From contig CABQGZ010000018.1 in assembly GCA_902463835.1 (NCBI GenBank), forward strand, positions 1 through 16,514: a stretch of 16,514 bases of DNA, read 5' to 3'. Positions within the stretch are counted from its first letter, which is position 1, and every line of letters starts with the position of its first letter. The stretch comes from an uncultured Lachnospiraceae bacterium. Lineage in GTDB: Bacteria; Bacillota; Clostridia; Lachnospirales; Lachnospiraceae. The translations under genes and the position numbers were made by a program. Positions 1-8,066 of this stretch are shown here, piece by piece. Below the pieces are notes generated by a model. That model saw only the letters and a program-made list of their open reading frames with translations, had not been told where the DNA came from and ran no database searches.

Positions 1-31
1 GGGTATTATGGTCGGTGCGGTCAAGGGTTAG
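1..31 (+). CDS. 3' end of a carbohydrate ABC transporter permease (LplC/YtcP-like), partial
   Basis: Only the last nine codons and the stop are visible. Reading from base 2 gives GIMVGAVKG followed by TAG at 29-31. This matches the conserved C-terminal tail of the LplC/YtcP family of sugar ABC permeases, which typically ends in a GxMxGxxKG sequence. That family normally sits directly upstream of an LplA-type solute-binding lipoprotein gene, which is exactly what follows here. The gene body lies outside the window, so the assignment rests on the tail motif and the neighbour. The other two frames give no recognisable ending. Confidence 0.6.
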   Translation, partial: GIMVGAVKG

Positions 32-78
32 AATTTTAATGTGAAACCAAAGTAGTAAACTATAAAAAATAATAAAGC

Positions 79-84
79 GAGGGA
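79..84 (+). promoter_or_regulatory. Ribosome binding site GAGGGA that selects the ATG at 91
   Basis: GAGGGA ends directly against the ATG at 85 (spacing 0), but lies 6 bases before the second in-frame ATG at 91. Normal spacing therefore favours 91 as the start of the solute-binding protein. Confidence 0.6.
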
Positions 85-90
85 ATGAAG

Positions 91-1704
91 ATGAAAGGAA
101 AGAAAGTGCTGGCAATGTTATTGGCAGTGACAACGGTTTTTAGTTTGCCTGCCTGCAAAGGGAAAGAAAACGGCAAAGAGGAAGAGGGCGGTAAGAAGCA
201 AGAGGTGACATATACGCTCAATGAGCTGGGACTTCCGGTGGTAAGTGAACCGATCACGCTGACGGTTATGGGCTCCAAGCATCCCATACAGGGAGAATGG
301 CGAGAGATGTCACTGTGGAAATGGCTGACGGAGCAGACGAATATTACCTTTGAGTTCAACACGCCCCCGGCCGATGGATATGGAGATAAGAAGAACCTGG
401 CCCTGGGCGGAGACGATCTGCCGGATCTGTTTTTTGGCAGCGGTCTGTCCACTGCGGATGAAATGCGTTACGGCATGGATCAGGGACTTTTGATTCCCCT
501 GGACACGCTGCTGGATGAAGCGCCGAACATTAAGAAAATGTTTGAAGAGAATCCCGACTGGCAGAAGTCGATCACCATGTCCGACGGACATTTTTATTCG
601 CTGACGCAGGATCTGGTGGGATTCGGTCTGTACCGTTATTCCTGGATCAATCAACAGTGGCTGGATAATCTGGGACTGAGTATGCCGGAGACCGTGGATG
701 AGCTTTATCATGTGCTGAAGCAGTTTAAGACAGGCGATCCCAATCAGAACGGACAGCAGGACGAGATTCCGCTGTCGTTCACAAACGAAATGTACGACAC
801 GCTGCGCTCCACGATTTTGGGAGCCTATGGACATCTCTCCGGAAGCTTTGAGGAGATCGACGGAGAAATTGTCTTTGCGCCAACGACAGAGGAATACAGG
901 GAATATGTGAAATTTATGCATAAGCTCTGGTCGGAAGGGCTGATTGACCAGGAAGCCTTCAGTCAGACCAGCCAGCAGCAGAACGCCAAGGGTGTGGATG
1001 GAAAGCTTGGAATGTTTGCCTACATCAGCGACTATGTCGTTGTGGGGACGGACATACACAAACAATATAAGGTGCTGAATCCGCTGACCTCCCAGTACAA
1101 CAGTGAGAAATTATCATATATGACGTTTCCCCTGATGGCGGGTGCCGGAGCGATCACACATGAGAATAAATATCCGGAGATTACCATGCGCCTATTGGAT
1201 TGGTTTTACACGGAGACAGGCGCCCTGTGTCTGATTAATGGCGTGGAGGATCAGGATTGGAAACGGACGGAGGACGGCGGCATGACATTTTTTGTGCCGG
1301 AGGGAATGAACAAAGAGGAATACCGTGGGGGAAAGATCACCCCTGACTGCGGCACTACCTGTCCACGCTATACGAGACATGCGGAAGAGGTGATAAAGGG
1401 CGGAGCATATGAGACAAACGCACCCCTGGAAGCAAACACCCATAATCAGGTTATGGAGACGATCGCACCATTCGCAAAGGTACCCATTCCAAAACTGATT
1501 TTCACGGAGGAGGAGCAGAACTCCATCACGACGAAGAGTACGGATGTCAGCACCTATATCACCCAGACAGAGGCAAGGTTTATTGCGGGAGAATTGGACA
1601 TTGACAAGGAGTGGGATAAGTACGTGGAGAACCTGGAGAGAATGGGCGTGAATGATCTGAAAGAGGTGTATGAGGCTGCATATTCTCGTTATATGGCGGA
1701 ATAA
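91..1704 (+). CDS. Extracellular solute-binding lipoprotein of a sugar ABC importer (LplA-type)
   Basis: This is a 537-residue lipoprotein that would capture an oligosaccharide outside the membrane and deliver it to the permeases encoded upstream. The N-terminus has lysines, a hydrophobic stretch and a lipobox (SLPAC) with the lipidated Cys at residue 22, followed by a charged linker rich in Lys, Glu and Gly. The body has family 1 solute-binding features: a TLTVMG strand near the start, a GDDLPDLFF segment, and an EF-hand-like loop DPNQNGQQDEI at about residues 216-226, common in the LplA/YtcQ group. The length suits that group (about 500-560). An alternative ATG at 85 adds two residues but sits against the ribosome site. 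The gene follows a permease tail after 59 bases and precedes the beta-helix lipoprotein by 31 bases, so it is probably in one operon. The ligand cannot be read from sequence; the downstream GH38 suggests a mannose-containing glycan. Confidence 0.9.
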   Translation: MKGKKVLAMLLAVTTVFSLPACKGKENGKEEEGGKKQEVTYTLNELGLPVVSEPITLTVMGSKHPIQGEWREMSLWKWLTEQTNITFEFNTPPADGYGDKKNLALGGDDLPDLFFGSGLSTADEMRYGMDQGLLIPLDTLLDEAPNIKKMFEENPDWQKSITMSDGHFYSLTQDLVGFGLYRYSWINQQWLDNLGLSMPETVDELYHVLKQFKTGDPNQNGQQDEIPLSFTNEMYDTLRSTILGAYGHLSGSFEEIDGEIVFAPTTEEYREYVKFMHKLWSEGLIDQEAFSQTSQQQNAKGVDGKLGMFAYISDYVVVGTDIHKQYKVLNPLTSQYNSEKLSYMTFPLMAGAGAITHENKYPEITMRLLDWFYTETGALCLINGVEDQDWKRTEDGGMTFFVPEGMNKEEYRGGKITPDCGTTCPRYTRHAEEVIKGGAYETNAPLEANTHNQVMETIAPFAKVPIPKLIFTEEEQNSITTKSTDVSTYITQTEARFIAGELDIDKEWDKYVENLERMGVNDLKEVYEAAYSRYMAE

Positions 1705-1723
1705 AGAGACGTTTCGAAGGGAA

Positions 1724-1728
1724 AGGGG
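1724..1728 (+). promoter_or_regulatory. Ribosome binding site AGGGG that selects the ATG at 1736
   Basis: AGGGG is one base from an ATG at 1730 and seven bases from the in-frame ATG at 1736. The second gives normal spacing and places a clean lipoprotein signal at the N-terminus. An ATG at 1670 also opens this frame, but it lies inside the preceding gene and has no such signal. Confidence 0.6.
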
Positions 1729-1735
1729 AATGATA

Positions 1736-3535
1736 ATGAGAAAAATACGAAAGATGGTTTTCCTTTTTTTGATTGCCGCAATGGTGGGTTTATTGACAGG
1801 GTGTGAAAATAAGGAAAACAGCGGTGAGCGGGAAGAAAAGGATACGCAAAAGACCGAGAATGTTCGACCGAATCAGGATATTACTTATGAGGGAAGCTCT
1901 AAGGAGGAAGGACAGGCGTATTACACGGGCAAGGTGATACAGGCATCGATTGAAAATAATGAGTATGGCGGGCCGCAGTTTGTGGCAAAGCTGTTTACAG
2001 AGGGGCTGTCCAGGGCGCCGGAAGGCAGTGAATATGCAGCGTATACAGGGAGAATCGAAAAAGACGGCTGCACGGTGGAGACATTGACTGCCCTGGCGGA
2101 ACAGATTTTTTCCTCTCAGGAATTTCAGGAGGAGAAGCTCACGGAGCGTGAGAGAACCTTTACTGTGTATCGCGCGATTCTCAGCCGGGAGCCGGATAAG
2201 GGGGAATTGGAGCAGCATCTGCATACGGAGGCGGAAGAACTGGCAAGGGAGTTGTGTGGCACGGAAGAGTTTGCCGCATTGCTGCCAGATATCAATCGGG
2301 GGCCCTACTACTGGAAGGGAAACAATCAGGAGATTTATACGGGCACAAATGTGATAACCAGCAGCGAGATTCAGAAGCTGTTCAAAGAAAATACCCATGT
2401 TGTGCTTCCTAGGGGAACGCAAGTTCTGGTTACCAGCACAATTTCAATCCCCGAGGGCGGGACGCTGGAGACGGAAGGAAATCCGACCCATTACGCCAGG
2501 ATGGCCCGCTTGATCCGGGCCGGGAGCAGTGATTACCATCTGGTGATCATGCAGAGCGATGCCAGTATGAAAAATATCTATGTGGAAGGCGGACTGTCCG
2601 GCTATGAGACGAATGAGGTATTGTCCGGAAGCAATGTCCTTGTGCGCGGCAGCAATGGGAAGGTTTTGGAGTGCAGGATCTCGGATTCGGTGAGTCACCA
2701 GAATCTCTGGGTGATCGACGCGGCGGAGCATGGGTATGTGGCTCACAACCTGGTTACGGGCTATGCCTCCGACCATACGAAGACCTGGCAGGACGGCATT
2801 ACCTGTCTGGGCACTGATTTTGTGATCGAGTATAATGACGTGGTAGATGTGACGGATGCGTCCATTGCAATGTTCCGCTATGTGAACGCCCAGTCGGATC
2901 AGCCACACAGCAGAGCCCAGAACTCCATTGTAAGGTACAACAAGATGATGTGCCTTGGGAATTCCGCATATGTGGCCTACGATCATGAGACGGGAAATTA
3001 TCATACGGACAGCAGCGAGGGGATCAGACACCCGGCCAATATGACCGGTCTGGTAGCTTATGAAAATCAGATCTGGACCTCCATGCGGGCACACTATCAT
3101 ATGATGGTTACCATGTCTACCGTTCCGTGGCTGACGGAGGCAAATTGTGACAAAACCGTAGGCGGTTCTGTTTACAACAATTATACGCCCCAGGGGTGTT
3201 ATGCACTGACTGCCTGCGCGATCGCAGTTGATAAGGTGACGGAAGCGGCTGTCCGCGGAAACAGCTTTCATCTGTACCTGGGCGAGTGGTGCCGGCCGAC
3301 CCAGGGGATGGGCGCCCGGATCTACAGTGTGAATGAGAGCAATACCACCAAAAGTACCCTGCAGGGTGGTTATGTGAACCGGCAGATGGCGCCCAAGGGA
3401 GCAGCCTTTATCTGTACGCTGTCGGAAGGCTTAAAGCTGGAGGAAGCAGAACATATCTTGCTGAAGGAAGCGGTGGTACATGAGGATAAGCAGACGATTC
3501 CGGTTTCCAGATTTCAGTCTGAGACATTGGAATAA
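1736..3535 (+). CDS. Surface lipoprotein: DUF4214-like segment plus probable right-handed beta-helix
   Basis: This is a 599-residue predicted lipoprotein. Residues 1-23 form a lipoprotein signal ending in LLTGC, with the lipidated Cys at residue 23 (base 1802), followed by a charged linker of about 50 residues. Residues of about 78-180 resemble DUF4214 in two units: FVAKLFTEGLSRAP leading to SSQEF, then VYRAILSREPDKGEL leading to GTEEF. From about residue 205 to 560 the chain looks like a right-handed parallel beta-helix of the pectate-lyase-like fold: an opening strand turn (VVLPRGTQVLVTSTISIPEGG) and then repeated short strands with Asn- and Gly-rich turns (NVLVRGSNGK, FVIEYNDVVDV, SIVRYNKM). 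Such folds occur in polysaccharide lyases, glycosidases and binding proteins; I cannot assign catalytic residues. The gene lies between the solute-binding protein and the eight-module protein with gaps of 31 and 17 bases. I infer a role in binding or trimming surface glycan. The fold call is moderately sure and the activity is unknown. Confidence 0.75.
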   Translation: MRKIRKMVFLFLIAAMVGLLTGCENKENSGEREEKDTQKTENVRPNQDITYEGSSKEEGQAYYTGKVIQASIENNEYGGPQFVAKLFTEGLSRAPEGSEYAAYTGRIEKDGCTVETLTALAEQIFSSQEFQEEKLTERERTFTVYRAILSREPDKGELEQHLHTEAEELARELCGTEEFAALLPDINRGPYYWKGNNQEIYTGTNVITSSEIQKLFKENTHVVLPRGTQVLVTSTISIPEGGTLETEGNPTHYARMARLIRAGSSDYHLVIMQSDASMKNIYVEGGLSGYETNEVLSGSNVLVRGSNGKVLECRISDSVSHQNLWVIDAAEHGYVAHNLVTGYASDHTKTWQDGITCLGTDFVIEYNDVVDVTDASIAMFRYVNAQSDQPHSRAQNSIVRYNKMMCLGNSAYVAYDHETGNYHTDSSEGIRHPANMTGLVAYENQIWTSMRAHYHMMVTMSTVPWLTEANCDKTVGGSVYNNYTPQGCYALTACAIAVDKVTEAAVRGNSFHLYLGEWCRPTQGMGARIYSVNESNTTKSTLQGGYVNRQMAPKGAAFICTLSEGLKLEEAEHILLKEAVVHEDKQTIPVSRFQSETLE

Positions 3536-3540
3536 CAATG

Positions 3541-3547
3541 GGAGGTG
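3541..3547 (+). promoter_or_regulatory. Strong ribosome binding site GGAGGTG for the eight-module protein
   Basis: GGAGGTG lies 5 bases before the ATG at 3553. The earlier in-frame ATG at 3538 lies upstream of this site, so the site excludes it as the start. Confidence 0.8.
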
Positions 3548-3552
3548 CAACG

Positions 3553-6500
3553 ATGAAAAAAATATTGTCAGCCTGTCTGGCTGTGGCGATGGTGTTTTCC
3601 CTTGTCGCATATCGGTCGGACGGTATGAGGAAGGTGAATGCAGATGCAGTCACCCCGATGCAGATCGACAGCTTTGATGACTATGGGCGTGTGGATACGG
3701 ACAATAAGAAAGAAGGAACAGGCGCGGCGGTGGAGTATGCTTCCGGTGCGGGCAACCCGGCGGCAGCAGCGCTGGCGCGTCTGTATTCTGAGCCAAAGGA
3801 TCTCTCCGACTATATGGGGAAAGAGGATGTTTACATACACATCTGGCTTTATATTGAAAATGCCGACCTCTTTATGACGGCTCCAACCGATTCCTTTTTG
3901 ATCTTAAGCAGTGCCGGTAACGGAGATCTTCCCGGTTCGGCACGGTATGATATCTCCGGGCTGAATGTTGTGGACGGCTGGAATGAAGTATTTTTGCCGG
4001 TCCATGATTATCAGACGGTAGGCGGTGTGCATCCGGACTGGTCGAAGATCAATTTTTTCCGGCTCTATATTCATAATATGGCGGCAAACGGCGCTGCGTA
4101 TACTCAGACCATGATGCTGGATGATCTGTCCATTGGCGTTTCCGCTGGCTTTGAGAATTTTCCGAAGCACCAGGAGACCATGATTGAGGATTTTGATCAC
4201 GCTGGCCGGTTCCCTTCCCGGGATACCGTGGATAAGAAGGAGGGAAGCGCAGCTGCGGTTGTGGCTTCGGACACATTGACCATTGTGGAGAGACGTTATG
4301 ACCGGCCGAAAAATTTATCATTCTATCAGAATAACGAGAATGGGTATCTTCATTTCTGGCTGTATGTTGATAACGTGGAATATATTGACAATCAGAGAAA
4401 TCGCGACGGGCGGCTGGAGATCAGCAGCGGCGGCGGGCCCGGCAGCCAGGTTGCAATCTTTGATATCAAAAATATGAATCTGAAAAGCGGCTGGAATGAG
4501 CTGTATCTGCCGATCAGCGGCTTTGAGGTTCTGGATCCGAACATCGGTGTATGCGATTGGTCCCGTGTGAACTATTTCCGGTTCTATGCGTGGCAAGGAG
4601 CGATCAACGGCGCACCCAGTCAGATCATTAAAATGGATGGGCTGGAGGCGGGAATATACAGCGCCAAGGATCTTCCGAAGGCGGATACGGTGCTGCAGAT
4701 CGAAAGCTACGACAAGGCGGACAACCTGCTTGGGGCGGTTCCCATTGACACCGAGAATAAGACGGAGGGAAGCGGCTCGGCAGCCGTGACCAACAGCGAG
4801 ATAGGCGGCGGTAAATTTACCGGGATCGAAAGCCGTTACGTGTATGCCAGAGATCTGTCTTTTTATCAGGGCAGGGAGGACGCATACCTGCATCTGTCCC
4901 TCTATCTGGAAAATGCTGACTTTTTCAATAATCAGACAGATGCACGATTGGAGCTGTCCAGCGGTACCGGCTGGGGCGCCCAGGTAATCTATTATAATCT
5001 GGCAAAGGAGCATTTTGTAGATGGCTGGAATGAACTGCTGATTCCTGTGAATGAACTGCAGCTGCTTGGCAACGGGGAATTTGACTGGTCCAGATTGAAC
5101 TACACCAGAGTGTATATGTTCCACAATATTGCCAATACAAACCAGGTATTCCGGCTGGATGATCTGTCCATTGGTTTGGCAGATGATTTTACTTTCCCGG
5201 AAAAGGGAACGAAAGTGGTATTGGAAAGCTATGACAATTCAACCAAGTTTGCAGTTGATACCAACAATAAAATGGAGGGAAAGGGCTCGGCGACGGCGGA
5301 GGTGACCATCGACGGCAATGCCAACTATCCCACCATCTTTGAAGCTTATTACAGCCAGACAAAGGATCTGGCCTATTATCAGGGGAGAGATGACGCCTAT
5401 ATCCGGGTCATGGTCTATCTCTCCAACGGGGCGTGGTTCCGCAATGATGTGGATGCACGGCTGGAGCTTTCCAGCGGAGGAAATTATGGGGCCAATACGA
5501 TCTACTATGATCTGGCCCAGGTTCGGCTGGAGGACGGCTGGAACGAGATATTTATTCCGGTCAGTGAGCTTCAGTCCATGAATAACGGGGCGTTTGACTG
5601 GACAAAAATAAATTATATCCGCCTGTTTCTTCACCATATCCGCTTTGGCGGGCAGACGGGGCTCCAGACCGTGAATGTTGACCAGCTGGAAATCGGTCTG
5701 AAATCCGATTTCATGGTTCCGGAGCAGAACGGGACGCTCTATAAGCTGGAGGGGTATGACAATCCGGCCATGTTCCCGGTTGATACGGAGAATTACAAGG
5801 AGGGAACAGGAGCGGCCATGGTAACGGCCAGCGGCCCGAATGCGCTGAATATCATCGAGAATATCTACAGCCAGAAAATGGATCTGTCTGCTTACCGGAG
5901 CAATCCGGATGCTTACGTGCGCTTCTGGCTGTACCTAAAGGATGCATCTCTGCTGAGCCGGAATCAGGAGCTGTATCTTGAGATTGGCAGCGGCGGAGGC
6001 TGGAACGAGGGAATTGCACGTTATAATCTGGCGGATACGAAGCTTGCGGATGGATGGAATGAAGTCCTGATACCGGTCAGCGGTTTTGAGAGTCACAGCG
6101 ATCTCAGTGTGACGGAATGCAACTGGTCAGCGGTAAATTACATTCGCCTGTATACCTTCAGCGCGGGGGCTTCCGGTGAAGAGATTACCCAGACAATGGG
6201 AATTGACGGGTTATATATCGGTCTGAAAAATGATTTTCTGATTCCGCCGGAGAATACCTGGCGGGTGCTGGAGAACTTTGACAGTCCCAATAAGTTTGCG
6301 GTGGACACAGAAAATAAAGTAGAGGGCAAAGGCTCGGCTGTGGTGAAGGTCTCCGGAACAGGAGCAGTGCTTACCATGATTGAGAGCGGGTATGCAAAGC
6401 CGATGAATCTTACCCCCTATATCCAGGACAAGGAAGCTTACCTGCATTTTTGGGTATATATCGAGAACGCGTCTGTGATCAATCGGGATATGGACGGCTA

Positions 6501-8052
6501 CTTTGAGATTGGTAGCGGCGGCGCCTGGAATGCTCAGATCTCCAGGTATGATGTGGCTGGCCTTGATTTTAGAAATGGCTGGAATGAAGTGATGATCCCG
6601 GTTGGCGAGATGGTACCCCACAGTGACCCGGCGGTAGGAAAATGCGACTGGTCTCGTGTGAATTATATCCGATTTTATCTCTTCCACACGGCGTTAAATG
6701 GCGGCAAGGTCAGTCAGACGCTGCGGCTGGATGAGCTGTCCGTTGGACGAAGGTCTGATTTTGCAAATGCAGAACCCATCGGCCCGCAAAAAGCGACGAA
6801 TCCCATGCTGCTTGAGGGATATGACAATGGAAGCAAATTCAAGGTTGACTATAACAATTACAAACAGGGGATCGGCGCCGCAATGACAGAGGCGAAGGGA
6901 AGCGGTGATGTTCTGACGGTGATCGACAGCACCTATACAAGGCCGAAGGATCTGTCTGCATACGCCAAACGCAGTGACACCTGGATACGGTTCTGGCTGT
7001 ATCTGGAGAACGCTTCCGCCTTTAACCGCACCATCGATGCCTATTTCGAGATGGGCAGCGGCGGTGCCTGGGATTCCCAGATCTCCCGGTTCAATCTGGC
7101 GTCCCTGGATGATCTGAAGGACGGCTGGAATGAGATACTGATTCCAATGGGAGCAATGAAGGATCACACCGATCCGGCGGTAGGCGGCTGCGACTGGTCC
7201 AGAGTCAATTATATCCGGGCCTATCTTTTCAGCTCCGTTCCAGACGGCGGAGAAGTGAGACAGGTCATGGGAATGGACGGCTTGTTTATCGGGTCGGCCT
7301 CGGAATTTAAATTGCCGGAGAAGAAAGCGGTTCTGCTGGTAGAGCCTTACGATGATCCCCATCGTTTTACGATCAACACGGAGGAGTTCAAAGAGGGAAC
7401 CGGGGCAGCCATGGTGAAAACAGAGGGCGCGGGAAATGTATTGACTGCAATCGAGACGGCTTACTCTTATACCAAGGAGCTGTCTGAGTTTGCGGCGGCC
7501 AGTGACGGCTGTGTTGCTTTCTGGCTGTATTTGAAGGACGCTTCCTACTTTAACCGTGAGCTGGATGGTTTTCTGGAATTTAGCAGCGGCGGTTTCTGGG
7601 GGGCAGAGGTTGCCCGGTATGATGTGACTAAGCTGGACCTTAAGGACGGCTGGAACCGTGTGATACTTCCGCTGTCAGCCTTTGACCGGTCGCCGGATCC
7701 CAACATGGCGGAATGTGATTGGACGAGAGTCAACTATATTCGTTTTTATCTGTTCAATACGATTCCGGGAGGATCGGAACCGCAGGTGCTGATGATTGAC
7801 GGCATGGAGATGGGACATATGTCAGAGTTCCTGGAGGATGGAGATATGACGCTTGACCTGCCAATGTCCAATGCTGTCATGAAAGCAGACGGATATGGGG
7901 CGTTGGAGGAACCGGAAGATCAGGAAGAAAATACGGGCTTCCAGCTCTGGATGGTGGCTGTAGGAGCAGGTGTGCTTGTGATAGCTGTTGCCGCTGTCAC
8001 TGGGGTAGTAATTCATGGCAGGAGAAAAAAGAAAAAGGCAGAGCAGAATTAG
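3553..8052 (+). CDS. Secreted membrane-anchored protein with eight tandem beta-rich (CBM-like) modules
   Basis: This is a 1,499-residue protein I do not recognise as a named family. Residues 1-30 are a Sec signal peptide (MKKILSACLAVAMVFS) with likely cleavage near VNADA. Eight imperfect modules of 170-181 residues start at about residues 36, 210, 380, 555, 729, 903, 1084 and 1260. Each carries an opening (E-x-YDN, then VDT-x-NK-x-EG-x-G-A), a middle LEISSGGG-like strand, a DGWNEV-x-IPV strand, a DWSRVNYIR strand and a closing DGL-x-IG strand. That pattern suits a jelly-roll or galactose-binding-like sandwich such as carbohydrate-binding modules, but this is inference. Residues 1465-1487 form one transmembrane helix followed by HGRRKKKK, giving outside-facing modules anchored by a C-terminal stop-transfer segment. 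No LPXTG sortase motif is present. The gene sits 17 bases after the beta-helix lipoprotein and 14 before GH38, which suggests multivalent glycan binding at the cell surface. Confidence 0.9.
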   Translation: MKKILSACLAVAMVFSLVAYRSDGMRKVNADAVTPMQIDSFDDYGRVDTDNKKEGTGAAVEYASGAGNPAAAALARLYSEPKDLSDYMGKEDVYIHIWLYIENADLFMTAPTDSFLILSSAGNGDLPGSARYDISGLNVVDGWNEVFLPVHDYQTVGGVHPDWSKINFFRLYIHNMAANGAAYTQTMMLDDLSIGVSAGFENFPKHQETMIEDFDHAGRFPSRDTVDKKEGSAAAVVASDTLTIVERRYDRPKNLSFYQNNENGYLHFWLYVDNVEYIDNQRNRDGRLEISSGGGPGSQVAIFDIKNMNLKSGWNELYLPISGFEVLDPNIGVCDWSRVNYFRFYAWQGAINGAPSQIIKMDGLEAGIYSAKDLPKADTVLQIESYDKADNLLGAVPIDTENKTEGSGSAAVTNSEIGGGKFTGIESRYVYARDLSFYQGREDAYLHLSLYLENADFFNNQTDARLELSSGTGWGAQVIYYNLAKEHFVDGWNELLIPVNELQLLGNGEFDWSRLNYTRVYMFHNIANTNQVFRLDDLSIGLADDFTFPEKGTKVVLESYDNSTKFAVDTNNKMEGKGSATAEVTIDGNANYPTIFEAYYSQTKDLAYYQGRDDAYIRVMVYLSNGAWFRNDVDARLELSSGGNYGANTIYYDLAQVRLEDGWNEIFIPVSELQSMNNGAFDWTKINYIRLFLHHIRFGGQTGLQTVNVDQLEIGLKSDFMVPEQNGTLYKLEGYDNPAMFPVDTENYKEGTGAAMVTASGPNALNIIENIYSQKMDLSAYRSNPDAYVRFWLYLKDASLLSRNQELYLEIGSGGGWNEGIARYNLADTKLADGWNEVLIPVSGFESHSDLSVTECNWSAVNYIRLYTFSAGASGEEITQTMGIDGLYIGLKNDFLIPPENTWRVLENFDSPNKFAVDTENKVEGKGSAVVKVSGTGAVLTMIESGYAKPMNLTPYIQDKEAYLHFWVYIENASVINRDMDGYFEIGSGGAWNAQISRYDVAGLDFRNGWNEVMIPVGEMVPHSDPAVGKCDWSRVNYIRFYLFHTALNGGKVSQTLRLDELSVGRRSDFANAEPIGPQKATNPMLLEGYDNGSKFKVDYNNYKQGIGAAMTEAKGSGDVLTVIDSTYTRPKDLSAYAKRSDTWIRFWLYLENASAFNRTIDAYFEMGSGGAWDSQISRFNLASLDDLKDGWNEILIPMGAMKDHTDPAVGGCDWSRVNYIRAYLFSSVPDGGEVRQVMGMDGLFIGSASEFKLPEKKAVLLVEPYDDPHRFTINTEEFKEGTGAAMVKTEGAGNVLTAIETAYSYTKELSEFAAASDGCVAFWLYLKDASYFNRELDGFLEFSSGGFWGAEVARYDVTKLDLKDGWNRVILPLSAFDRSPDPNMAECDWTRVNYIRFYLFNTIPGGSEPQVLMIDGMEMGHMSEFLEDGDMTLDLPMSNAVMKADGYGALEEPEDQEENTGFQLWMVAVGAGVLVIAVAAVTGVVIHGRRKKKKAEQN
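3658..7851 (+). repeat. Eight tandem coding repeats of about 520 bp
   Basis: Repeat units begin near bases 3658, 4180, 4690, 5215, 5737, 6259, 6802 and 7330, with the last ending near 7851. Unit lengths are 522, 510, 525, 522, 522, 543, 528 and about 522 bases. The similarity is mainly at protein level: each unit carries a GWNE motif and a DW or NW motif about 20-30 residues later. Units 2 and 5-8 have Cys just before the D/N-W pair (for example GKCDWSRVNY), while units 1, 3 and 4 have Pro or Phe there and a shorter loop. The last four units look most alike, which suggests growth by internal duplication. Confidence 0.9.
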
Positions 8053-8059
8053 GAAGGGG
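8051..8059 (+). promoter_or_regulatory. Ribosome binding site supporting a GTG start at 8067
   Basis: AGGAAGGGG begins inside the stop codon of the preceding gene and ends 7 bases before GTG at 8067. There is no ATG at suitable spacing, so GTG is the likely start of the mannosidase. Confidence 0.7.
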
Positions 8060-8066
8060 AAAAGCG

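Noticed and set aside
61..66. TATAAA as a promoter -10 before the solute-binding gene
   Set aside because: No acceptable -35 lies 16-18 bases upstream in the AT-rich gap after the permease stop, and the genes look co-transcribed.
1670..1735. Upstream start giving a longer beta-helix lipoprotein
   Set aside because: It would put an Arg-rich extension before the signal sequence and overlap the previous gene, while a ribosome site and clean lipoprotein signal fit the ATG at 1736.
2444..3271. Long open frame on the minus strand (275 codons) inside the beta-helix gene
   Set aside because: It lies antisense to a well-supported gene, has no ribosome site or recognisable domain, and its composition is what the reverse of a GC-rich third-position gene gives. 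The same holds for other minus-strand frames, such as 4318-5124 and 6694-7362.
3658..7851. Possible CRISPR or DNA satellite array
   Set aside because: Units are about 520 bp, in frame, and conserved as protein motifs rather than as identical DNA, so this is a protein-level repeat.
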